This document shows, piece by piece, positions 16,712-24,493 of a stretch of DNA of 64,000 nt; within the stretch, counting starts at the first letter, position 1, and every line of letters begins with the position of its first letter. Under the pieces are notes generated by a model, which ran no database searches, was not told the DNA's origin, and saw nothing but the letters and a program-made list of their open reading frames with translations. Location: the NCBI RefSeq assembly GCF_042680125.1, contig NZ_JBHTNY010000002.1; one strand, given 5' to 3'. Source of the stretch: Robinsoniella peoriensis. GTDB lineage: Bacteria; Bacillota; Clostridia; Lachnospirales; Lachnospiraceae. A program made the translations under genes and the position numbers.

Positions 16712-16756
16712 ATCAGGCAGTATTACAGCTGCAAATTTAGAATTGGAGATGAAGCC

Positions 16757-17656
16757 ATGAAAAATAGAAGAGGGAGAGGGAGATTCATATTCTTTTGTTT
16801 AGCTCCCGCCGTAATCCTGTTTATAATATTTATGATTATACCTACAATTGACGTATTCCGCATGTCTATGTTTAAATGGGGTGGATATACAGATGATAAA
16901 ACTTTTGTGGGACTCCAGAATTTTCAAAAGCTGTTTCAGAGCGATAAGTTCTATCAGGCATTTCAAAATTCAGTATTATTAATTGTTCTTGTAACAATCG
17001 TTACTTTTTCACTGTCATTGATTTTTGCGGCTATGTTATCCCGTGAAAAGATTAAAGGACAAAATTTTTACAGAGTAATTTTCTACATACCGAACATTTT
17101 ATCCGTAGTTGTTATCAGTGCTATTTTCTCAGCGATTTATGATCCGAATCTTGGTTTGTTAAATTCCTTTTTGAATCTGTTCAGAGGACAGGCAGGCGTT
17201 GATAATCCAACATTGTGGCTGGGAAATCAAAAAATCGTAATTTACAGTATTGTGATTGCAATGGTGTGGCAGGCAATTGGTTACTACATGGTTATGTATA
17301 TGGCCAGTATGGCAAACATACCGGAGAGCTTATATGAATCTGCCAGCCTGGAAGGAGCAGGACGCATAACACAGTTTTTCTCCATTACACTTCCGCTGAT
17401 CTGGACGAATATTCGTACAACGCTTACGTTCTTTATCATCAGTACCATCAATATGAGTTTCCTGTTCGTAAGAGCAATGACAAATGGCGGTCCTGATGGA
17501 GCATCCAGCGTATTTTTGAGTTACATGTACCAGGAGGCATATACAAATTCATCTTATGGATATGGTATGGCAATCGGCGTTATGGTATTCTTATTCTCAT
17601 TTGCCCTGGCTGCAATTCTGAATGGGGTAACAAAACGTGAAGAACTGGAATTTTAA
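16757..17656 (+). CDS. Sugar ABC transporter permease (MalF/UgpA type)
   Basis: A 299-residue membrane permease with about six helices, starting with a hydrophobic segment at 10-35, and the cytoplasmic EAA loop SLYESASLEGAGRITQFFSI that docks the ATPase. The ATG at 16757 gives the normal family N-terminus (MKNRRGRGRFIFFCLAPAVI) and is preceded by GGAGATG; the open frame extends back into the upstream hairpin region without a start signal. Partner of the permease at 17671 and the binding protein at 15208. Confidence 0.95.
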   Translation: MKNRRGRGRFIFFCLAPAVILFIIFMIIPTIDVFRMSMFKWGGYTDDKTFVGLQNFQKLFQSDKFYQAFQNSVLLIVLVTIVTFSLSLIFAAMLSREKIKGQNFYRVIFYIPNILSVVVISAIFSAIYDPNLGLLNSFLNLFRGQAGVDNPTLWLGNQKIVIYSIVIAMVWQAIGYYMVMYMASMANIPESLYESASLEGAGRITQFFSITLPLIWTNIRTTLTFFIISTINMSFLFVRAMTNGGPDGASSVFLSYMYQEAYTNSSYGYGMAIGVMVFLFSFALAAILNGVTKREELEF

Positions 17657-17670
17657 GGAGGTGGATTGGA

Positions 17671-18555
17671 ATGAAAAATGATCAGAAATCAAGTGGTTCA
17701 AAAGTTTATAAAGCGGTCATCTATATTGTATTAACAATATTAGCAATCGTAATTATCGTTCCGGTTGCCTGGGTATTTATTGCTTCTATTAAGCAAAATT
17801 CTGAGTTTTATGGAAATCCATGGTCCATACCGGAAGGTATACATCTGCAAAACTTTGTGGATGCCTGGCAGAAAGCCAACATGGGGTCTTACATGTTAAA
17901 TTCAGCAATCGTTACCGTAGTTGCAATTGTTCTTTTGGTTGTGATTGCACTTCCGGCTGCATATGTTCTTGCCAGATTTAAATTTAAATCCAGCGCATTC
18001 TGGAATATTATATTTATGGCCGGTTTGTTTATCAATGTTAACTATATCGTAGTGCCGATTTTCTTAATGCTGAATAATGGAGATAAAATAGCCCGTGGAA
18101 TCTTAGGACATCCGTTTTTTCTGAATAATCTGTTTATTTTATCGATCGTTTATGCAGCTACAGCACTTCCTTTTACCATTTACCTTCTGTCTGGATATTT
18201 TAAATCACTGGCAAAGGATTATGAAGAAGCTGCTTATGTGGATGGCGCCGGCTACTGCCGCACCATGGTACAGGTTATCATGCCCATGGCAAAACCAAGT
18301 GTTGTAACCGTCATCTTATTTAACTTCCTTGCATTCTGGAATGAATATATTATTTCTATGACATTGCTTACTAAGCCGGAGATCAAGACTCTGCCTGTGG
18401 GCCTTATGAACCTTATGGCGGCTCAGAAATCAGCAGTTGAGTATGGCCAGATGTATGCCGGACTTGTAATTGTTATGATTCCGACACTGGTTCTCTATAT
18501 GTGCGTCCAGAAGAAGCTGACCCAGGGAATGACACTTGGCGGCCTGAAAGGATAA
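17671..18555 (+). CDS. Sugar ABC transporter permease (MalG/UgpE type)
   Basis: A 294-residue permease with six predicted helices and the EAA motif DYEEAAYVDGAGYCRTMVQV. TAAGGAGGTGG overlaps the end of the preceding gene, 14 bases away. With the partner permease it would form the heterodimeric channel of the importer. The C-terminal LTQGMTLGGLKG is typical of MalG-like subunits. Confidence 0.95.
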   Translation: MKNDQKSSGSKVYKAVIYIVLTILAIVIIVPVAWVFIASIKQNSEFYGNPWSIPEGIHLQNFVDAWQKANMGSYMLNSAIVTVVAIVLLVVIALPAAYVLARFKFKSSAFWNIIFMAGLFINVNYIVVPIFLMLNNGDKIARGILGHPFFLNNLFILSIVYAATALPFTIYLLSGYFKSLAKDYEEAAYVDGAGYCRTMVQVIMPMAKPSVVTVILFNFLAFWNEYIISMTLLTKPEIKTLPVGLMNLMAAQKSAVEYGQMYAGLVIVMIPTLVLYMCVQKKLTQGMTLGGLKG

Positions 18556-18568
18556 GGGGGATAATATT

Positions 18569-18748
18569 ATGAATGAAACAACAAAAAAAGTAATCACCGG
18601 CATAATAGTCTTCATTATATTTGTAGTCTGCGTATCACTGATTGTGATCGGGCAGAAAAATGTAGGCGCACCCTGGTTGTGTATGATGCTGGTGGGTCTG
18701 GCAGGGCTGGTTTTCTTACTTTGGCTTTATAACAGAAAATATAAATAA
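18569..18748 (+). CDS. Small two-helix membrane protein in sugar importer operon
   Basis: A 59-residue frame, MNETTKKVITGIIVFIIFVV to YNRKYK at the end. Two hydrophobic stretches (about 8-28 and 35-54) are separated by a short polar turn QKNVGAPW, with basic ends, so both termini should be cytoplasmic. AAGGGGGA lies 8 bases before the ATG; gaps to its neighbours are 13 and 40 bases, all on the same strand. Small proteins of this layout recur beside carbohydrate ABC importers in Lachnospiraceae (possibly DUF6903), but no function is established. An accessory subunit of the permease is the simplest guess. Confidence 0.75.
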   Translation: MNETTKKVITGIIVFIIFVVCVSLIVIGQKNVGAPWLCMMLVGLAGLVFLLWLYNRKYK

Positions 18749-18788
18749 ACGGGGCGCAGGCTCCGGATAATTTAGGAGGACTTTTTAT

Positions 18789-20945
18789 ATGAACCAAAAG
18801 CAAGGTCGTGTTACGATACCAACCGACATAGATGTAATTCCGGAAACTCTAAAAGTTATGAAACGCTGGGGAGCAGATGCGATCCGGGATTGTGACGGTA
18901 CAGATTTCCCGGCAGAACTTCGTGATGTGGATGCTAAAATTTACTCTACTTATTATACGACCCGTAAAGATAATAGCTGGGCGATGGCAAATCCGGAAGA
19001 GATACAGCAGATGTATCTGATGACACCGTTTTATACAGCAAAAGAAAATCAATTATCCATTCATCTGATGAAAGGATTATATCCGGATATGCTGACACCC
19101 AATTGCAGGGATGATATCAAACGCTGGTGGGAAGTAATTGACCGAACTACTGGCGAAGCAGTTTCGACAGATGCCTGGAGCTATGATGAAGCAACTGGAG
19201 ATGTGACACTTAAGGCAGTTCCGTTCCATGATTATACGGTTAGTTTTCTGGCTTATATCATGTGGGATCCGGTACATATGTATAATGCAGTAACGAATGA
19301 CTGGAAGGATGTAGAACATCAGATTACTTTTGATGTAAGACAGCCAAAGACTCATGCCTATACTTTAGACAGACTTAAAAAGTTTATCGAGGACCATCCT
19401 TACGTAAATGTACTTCGATTCACTACATTTTTTCATCAGTTCACCTTAGTATTTGATGAACTTGCCAGAGAAAAATATGTAGACTGGTATGGCTATTCCG
19501 CATCGGTGAGTCCATATATTCTGGAACAGTTTGAAAAAGAAATGGGATACCCGTTCCGCCCGGAATATATTATCGATCAGGGTTATTATAATAACCAATA
19601 CCGCATTCCCACAAAGGAATTCCAGGATTTCCAGGCATTCCAGAGAAGGGAAGTTGCCAAAATTGTAAAAGAAATGGTAGAACTTACCCATGAATGCGGG
19701 AAAGAAGCAATGATGTTCTTAGGAGACCACTGGATTGGAACAGAACCATTTATGGAAGAATTCAAGTCTTTGGGACTGGATGCGGTGGTAGGAAGTGTTG
19801 GAAATGGTTCTACCCTTCGCCTGATCAGTGATATTGAGGGTGTGAAATATACAGAAGGCAGACTTTTGCCATACTTCTTCCCGGACACTTTTTGTGAAGG
19901 AAAAGATCCTGTAAAGGAAGCAAAAGAAGGCTGGGTAACTGCAAGACGTGCTATTTTAAGAAAGCCTGTTGACCGTATCGGTTATGGCGGATATCTGAAA
20001 CTGGCGCTGGAATTTCCGGAATTTGTCGATTATGTAGAGGATGTCTGCGAAGAATTCAGGACACTTTATGAAAATATCAAAGGCACAGTTCCTTATTGTA
20101 TTAAAAAAGTTGCAGTCTTAAACTGCTGGGGTAAAATGAGAGCCTGGGGATGTCATATGGTTCATCATGCACTTTACTACAAACAGAATTATTCGTATGC
20201 CGGTGTAATCGAGGCATTGGCTGGTGCACCATTTGACGTAAAGTTCATTAGTTTCCAGGATATCAAAGAAAATCCCGGGATTCTCAATGATATTGATGTG
20301 ATTCTGAACGTAGGCGATGCAGATACAGCACATACCGGCGGTGAATGGTGGTGCGATCCGGAAATTGCTGCCAGTATTAAAAAGTTTGTACACAATGGCG
20401 GCGGTATTATCGGTGTTGGCGAACCTACTGCCCATCAGGAAAATGGACGTTTCATTCAATTGGCAAATGTGTTCGGTGTAGAAGAAGAACGGGGATTTAC
20501 CCTTGGCTATGATAAATATAACTGGGAAAACCACAAACATTTTATTATGGAAGATTCCGGAGAAGTGATTGATTTTGGCGAAGGCAAGAAAAATATGTTC
20601 GCACTGGAAGGAACTCAGGTACTTGTTCAGCGGGAAAAAGAAGTGCAGCTGGCAGTCAATGAATTCGGAAAGGGACGTGCCGTTTATATCAGCGGACTTC
20701 CTTACAGCTTTGAAAACAGCCGTATGCTCTACCGCTCAATCTTATGGAGTACCCATGATGAAGAAAATATCCATAATTGGTTTAGTACGAATTATAATGT
20801 TGAGGTTCATGCTTACATAAAAAATGGTAAATACTGCGTGGTCAACAACACATATGAACCACAGGAAACCGTTGTTTACCGTGGAGACGGAAGCAGCTTC
20901 AACCTTAGTATGGAAGCGAACGAAATAAAATGGTATAAGATTTAA
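18789..20945 (+). CDS. 1,3-beta-galactosyl-N-acetylhexosamine phosphorylase (GH112)
   Basis: A 718-residue cytoplasmic phosphorylase of family GH112, which cleaves galacto-N-biose or lacto-N-biose I with phosphate to galactose-1-phosphate and GalNAc or GlcNAc. The whole chain matches the family: N-terminal TIM-barrel part starting GRVTIPTDIDVIPETLKVMK, RWGADAIRDCDGTDFP, then RFTTFFHQFTLVFDE and VDWYGYSASVSPYILEQFEK, then the MMFLGDHWIGTEPF stretch, a Rossmann-like glutaminase-type domain (VLNVGDADTAHTGGEWW) and a C-terminal beta domain. TAGGAGGA precedes the ATG. Placement after the importer and near GH101 suggests that galacto-N-biose from mucin core 1 is the main substrate; lacto-N-biose is also possible. 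Confidence 0.93.
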   Translation: MNQKQGRVTIPTDIDVIPETLKVMKRWGADAIRDCDGTDFPAELRDVDAKIYSTYYTTRKDNSWAMANPEEIQQMYLMTPFYTAKENQLSIHLMKGLYPDMLTPNCRDDIKRWWEVIDRTTGEAVSTDAWSYDEATGDVTLKAVPFHDYTVSFLAYIMWDPVHMYNAVTNDWKDVEHQITFDVRQPKTHAYTLDRLKKFIEDHPYVNVLRFTTFFHQFTLVFDELAREKYVDWYGYSASVSPYILEQFEKEMGYPFRPEYIIDQGYYNNQYRIPTKEFQDFQAFQRREVAKIVKEMVELTHECGKEAMMFLGDHWIGTEPFMEEFKSLGLDAVVGSVGNGSTLRLISDIEGVKYTEGRLLPYFFPDTFCEGKDPVKEAKEGWVTARRAILRKPVDRIGYGGYLKLALEFPEFVDYVEDVCEEFRTLYENIKGTVPYCIKKVAVLNCWGKMRAWGCHMVHHALYYKQNYSYAGVIEALAGAPFDVKFISFQDIKENPGILNDIDVILNVGDADTAHTGGEWWCDPEIAASIKKFVHNGGGIIGVGEPTAHQENGRFIQLANVFGVEEERGFTLGYDKYNWENHKHFIMEDSGEVIDFGEGKKNMFALEGTQVLVQREKEVQLAVNEFGKGRAVYISGLPYSFENSRMLYRSILWSTHDEENIHNWFSTNYNVEVHAYIKNGKYCVVNNTYEPQETVVYRGDGSSFNLSMEANEIKWYKI

Positions 20946-20948
20946 GCA

Positions 20949-20980
20949 CATAAAAAGAGCCCATTCAGGCTCTTTTTATG
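20949..20980. terminator. Bidirectional terminator between GH112 and queT genes
   Basis: CATAAAAAGAGCC and GGCTCTTTTTATG are perfectly complementary around a 6-nt loop. T-runs on both strands make it suitable for ending both convergent genes. Confidence 0.88.
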
Positions 20981-21018
20981 TATTTTCCATGACTATTGGC
21001 ATGAAAACTGTAAAAGAT

Positions 21019-21510
21019 TCAACTTACCCATTTTCGAAAAATAATATGTTTATAGTTATCCAGCACGTTAAGTACAATAAGTCCCAGGACTGCACACGAG
21101 AGAACTTCTCCGATTCCCACTGTAAGCATCATCAGTGGAATTGGTAAATTGATGCCGTATCCATAATAAAGGACAAAAGGCACAACCAAAGTATTGGCAA
21201 TAATCGGTGGAAGCACAACCAGATATTTTCTGCGTCGGAGCAAATAAGAACAGTATGCTGCAATTAGTGTTGCAAAGCTGCCGCACACAATATCGATGGG
21301 AATTGCACCGCTGATCAGATTACCAAATATACATCCAATAAATAATCCCGGAATTGCAGCCGGAGTAAAAAAAGGCAGGATTGTCAGCGCCTCTGATATC
21401 CGGACCTGGATGCTGGCAAATCCGAATGGGGCAAACAGGACTGTCAACACTACATAGATCGCAGCAATTATGGACGCCTGTGCCATAAATAATACTTTTT
21501 TGTTTCTCAT
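21019..21510 (-). CDS. queT: QueT, substrate-binding subunit of a queuosine-precursor ECF transporter
   Basis: A 163-residue membrane protein with about five to six helices and the QueT signature FGFASIQVRISEALTILPFF. Such S-components bind a deazapurine (preQ1/queuosine precursor) and work with a shared EcfAA'T module, which is not encoded in this window. The ATG at 21510 was chosen because AAAGGAG sits 8 bases before it; longer starts fall inside the riboswitch. A preQ1-I-like aptamer directly overlaps the ribosome site, supporting the assignment. Confidence 0.9.
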   Translation of the reverse strand: MRNKKVLFMAQASIIAAIYVVLTVLFAPFGFASIQVRISEALTILPFFTPAAIPGLFIGCIFGNLISGAIPIDIVCGSFATLIAAYCSYLLRRRKYLVVLPPIIANTLVVPFVLYYGYGINLPIPLMMLTVGIGEVLSCAVLGLIVLNVLDNYKHIIFRKWVS

Positions 21511-21516
21511 AATTTT

Positions 21517-21560
21517 CTCCTTTAGTTTTGTTTTAAATGAGGAAGGTTTCGAACTCATTA
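21517..21560 (-). ncRNA. PreQ1-I riboswitch upstream of queT
   Basis: Read on the minus strand, AATGAG pairs with CTCATT around a 12-nt C/T-containing loop (TTCGAAACCTTC), followed by the A-rich tail TAAAACAAAACTAAAGGAG. Stem, loop and tail match the compact H-type pseudoknot of class-I preQ1 riboswitches. The tail merges with the ribosome site, so ligand binding should hide it and lower QueT translation. A TATAAT lies just upstream at 21569-21574. Confidence 0.82.
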
Positions 21561-21755
21561 TGGTAAGTATTATAACTCTTTTGAAGGTAAAATAAAAGTT
21601 AATTTTATTATGGAAAACTTAAGAATAAACCAGATGATAGTAAAAATTCACAAAATATGGTACAATAATGGACATCTGTAAGCAGACAGACCAGTTCGTG
21701 TCTGAAGTGCTTTATCAAGATGCAGGGATTCTAAATCTCGGATTGGAGGAGAAAC

Positions 21756-23066
21756 GTGAAGAAAAAATTATTGAAAATGACAGTGGCGGCATTTTGCCTG
21801 TCTTGTCTGGTATCGATCACTGCCTTTGCAGACAGCAGTAAGGTGGTGACTCTTGGAGCGAATCTGTCTCAGGAACAAAAAGATACGATGTTTAAATACT
21901 TTGGAGTAGAGAAAAATGCGGTTGAGGTAATCGAAGTAAATAATACAGAAGAGCGCCAGTATCTGGAAGGGATTGCTTCCGAAGAGGTAATTGGGACAAG
22001 GACTTACAGCTGTGCCTATATTGAACCGACAACTTCCGGCGGAATACAGGTAAAAACAGCAAATCTGACCTGGGTTACCAGTAATATGATTGCATCTACT
22101 CTGACAACAGCTGGCGTTACAAATTGTAATGTGGTTGCGGCATGCCCCATCGAAGTATCGGGTACGGGAGCATTGACTGGAATTTTAAAAGCGTATGAAA
22201 AAGCTTCCGATGGCACATTAAGCGAAGAAAAAAAGCAGCTTGCCACGGATGAACTGATTCAGACCGGAGAGCTTGGTGATACGATCGGAAAAGATAAAGC
22301 TATCCAGTTGATCAATGGTGTAAAAATGGAAGTGATCAAAGGTGAAGTAACCAGTCCGGAGGAAATAAAAGGGATTGTTGAAAAGGCAGCAAGTGAAGCT
22401 TCTGTTACACTTACCGGAGAACAGGTTGCATCTCTTACTTCCCTGATGGAAAAAATCGGTGCACAGGATTATGACTATGAATCCCTAAAAGATACTTTAA
22501 ACAGGGTGGAAAATAATGTAAAAGATGCCCTGGATAATGCATCGGAGGAACAAAAGAACTTCTTTTCAAAGTTATGGGATTCTATAAAGAATTTCTTTTC
22601 AAATTTGTTTGATAAAGAAGAAAATAATCAGGAATCCGAGACGCTTGCACCGGATAATATTCTAAACAACACCAATGATTCTATCCTTGGAGATGTTGTG
22701 GGAGATGCCACAAATGATCAGGCAAATCCAACAACAGAAGGAGAAAATGAAACGAAAAAAACTGAATCAGGAGCGGTCTTGGAAACAGACTCAGCATCAC
22801 AAACAGAGACGGTAAATGCATCAGAAATTCAGACAAATAGTATGGAAACAAACATGGAAACTACTGAGAATAGTACAATAGAAAATCCGGCAGATTCCGA
22901 AAGTATGGATAGCCAGACCGGTACTGAAATTACTCCGGAAGAAAATGAATCAGGCAGTATAAATGCTGCGGATCAGACGGAATCTTCATCAGAATCAGAT
23001 ACTGCTGCAAAGGCAGAAAACTTAATTGATAAATTTATCAATTGGATAAAAGGATTGTTTCAATAA
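21756..23066 (+). CDS. Secreted DUF1002 protein with acidic tail and amphipathic helices
   Basis: A 436-residue protein. A signal peptide ends at about residue 26 (ITAFADSSK), then a DUF1002 domain (about 28-255; LGANLSQEQKDTMFKYFGV, GTRTYSCAYIEPT, GITNC-like VTNCNVVAACPIEVSGTGAL), then an amphipathic stretch LWDSIKNFFSNLFDK (about 270-285), a long Ser/Thr/Glu/Asn-rich spacer and a second, similar amphipathic end LIDKFINWIKGLFQ. AGGAGG is upstream of the GTG start. DUF1002 has no established function. The two aromatic amphipathic segments could bind the membrane. Neighbouring genes also encode secreted proteins. Confidence 0.85.
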   Translation: MKKKLLKMTVAAFCLSCLVSITAFADSSKVVTLGANLSQEQKDTMFKYFGVEKNAVEVIEVNNTEERQYLEGIASEEVIGTRTYSCAYIEPTTSGGIQVKTANLTWVTSNMIASTLTTAGVTNCNVVAACPIEVSGTGALTGILKAYEKASDGTLSEEKKQLATDELIQTGELGDTIGKDKAIQLINGVKMEVIKGEVTSPEEIKGIVEKAASEASVTLTGEQVASLTSLMEKIGAQDYDYESLKDTLNRVENNVKDALDNASEEQKNFFSKLWDSIKNFFSNLFDKEENNQESETLAPDNILNNTNDSILGDVVGDATNDQANPTTEGENETKKTESGAVLETDSASQTETVNASEIQTNSMETNMETTENSTIENPADSESMDSQTGTEITPEENESGSINAADQTESSSESDTAAKAENLIDKFINWIKGLFQ

Positions 23067-23098
23067 TAATTAAATTTTAGGATCAGGGGCGTTTATTT

Positions 23099-24043
23099 AT
23101 GAAAAAAAGAATCCATTTAGCTGTTACATTTATGATTGTTTTCTCAGCAGGAATGTATCAAAATTCAATGACTGTCTGGGCAAGTGACCTTCCATTTAAT
23201 CTCCGGTTTGGAACAGGAATAGAATCAAAAGCGAATCTAGATTTAATAATAAAAAATACGATCATTATACCTCATGCATCTGCAAAACCAGTGGAAATAT
23301 CAGAAAAAAGTCCAGATACTGATGAAGGCAGTCCACTTCCTTTTGATCTCAGTACGGAACTTGGTATTCAGACAAAAGAAGAGTTGGATGAAGCCATAAA
23401 AGAGGAAGGTCCCCAGTTAGTACTGCGTCAGGAAGATGAGGAAGAAAGTAAACAGACCGGCGATGCTGAAAATGCTGAAAACACCGAAGGAACGGGGAAA
23501 AAAGAGACAGCAGAGTCGGAATTTTCAAGAGATCAGCTTCAGGTTTACGATAAGGTTATCATGGTTGGAGATTCCAGATTTGTAGGTATGAGTTCGGCTG
23601 CGAATCATCCTTTATGTCAGTGGATCTGCGAGGTCAGCATGGGTTATGACTGGCTGGTATCGGAAGCTGCACCGGTGATAGATGCCAGCATTGTACCAAA
23701 TTGTGCGATCGTCATAAATCTTGGTGTAAATGATGTTTACCGGCCGGGTGATTATGCTGGATATTTAAATAGTAAAATTGACGGTTGGGTTGGCGCAGGA
23801 GCAGATGTGTATTTTATGTCTGTTAATCCGGTTGTGGATGGTTATGGCGGCAGTGTGACAAATGCCGCAGTAGAACAATTTAATAGTACGATGACAGCAA
23901 CACTTTCACAAAAAATAGGATATATTGATACTTATAAATATTTAATTGAGAATGGATATGGAACAGCGGATGGCCTTCATTATGACGCATCCACCTACGC
24001 TGCTATTTTAAATTATTGTTTAAGACAGCTGCGGGTTCCCTGA
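23099..24043 (+). CDS. Secreted SGNH/GDSL-type hydrolase
   Basis: A 314-residue exported protein. An N-terminal signal segment (about 1-28) is followed by two imperfect repeats of about 25 residues, LPFNLRFGTGIESKANLDL and LPFDLSTELGIQTKEELDE, then an acidic linker and the SGNH domain from about 150: block I VIMVGDSRFVGM (nucleophile Ser), block III LGVNDVYRPGD (Asn), and block V DGLHYDASTY (Asp and His). The family contains esterases, including those removing acetyl groups from glycans; mucin deacetylation would fit the neighbourhood but is inference. Confidence 0.85.
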   Translation: MKKRIHLAVTFMIVFSAGMYQNSMTVWASDLPFNLRFGTGIESKANLDLIIKNTIIIPHASAKPVEISEKSPDTDEGSPLPFDLSTELGIQTKEELDEAIKEEGPQLVLRQEDEEESKQTGDAENAENTEGTGKKETAESEFSRDQLQVYDKVIMVGDSRFVGMSSAANHPLCQWICEVSMGYDWLVSEAAPVIDASIVPNCAIVINLGVNDVYRPGDYAGYLNSKIDGWVGAGADVYFMSVNPVVDGYGGSVTNAAVEQFNSTMTATLSQKIGYIDTYKYLIENGYGTADGLHYDASTYAAILNYCLRQLRVP

Positions 24044-24091
24044 ATAAAATAAGTCTGCAATCTTTCTAATTATGTATCTGAGTCTGAGAAA

Positions 24092-24142
24092 AACCGACAG
24101 CAAATTTCAGTAGTTAAACTGATTTTTGCTGCCGGTTTTTTT
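24092..24142 (+). terminator. Terminator after SGNH hydrolase gene
   Basis: AACCGaCAGCAAA pairs with TTTTGCTGcCGGTT, with inner pairing of CAGT/ACTG, followed by a T-run. It isolates the DUF1002-SGNH pair from GH101. Confidence 0.85.
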
Positions 24143-24493
24143 GCTCATATTTCATATAATTTAGCTGCAGATAATGCAAATTTAAAATACAAAATGAATA
24201 GAAAGAATTCTTGGAGACAGGTACGGGAAAAAGACAGATAATGAAGGGATTTAGCATAAAATTAGAGTTGGTAAAAATGTGCAATTAGTGCAAAAAAAGG
24301 AAACGAATATACAAATAAATATATACTATAGAAATGTTATAATAGTTTCAATGATAAAAACAGCTATATAAAACGCGCAATATCATTAAAAAATTGGCAA
24401 TATGTATAGCATAAGTTTCGGTCAATTGTGAAAGCCGGCTGCGATTGATCTGATGCTTTTTATGTTATAAATCCATCAAAGGAGAAAGAGTTT
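24143..24493 (+). promoter_or_regulatory. GH101 promoter region
   Basis: A 350-bp AT-rich gap without a gene. A TATAAT at 24338-24343 lacks a good -35 hexamer, which suggests an activator-dependent promoter. GCGCAATAT (24375-24383) and GGCAATAT (24396-24403) lie 20 bp apart, two helical turns, like tandem AraC half-sites; related sequences occur before the importer at 14995-15111. They lie downstream of this TATAAT, so either a second, more downstream promoter is used or the sites repress. AAAGGAGAAAGAG precedes the ATG. Confidence 0.45.
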
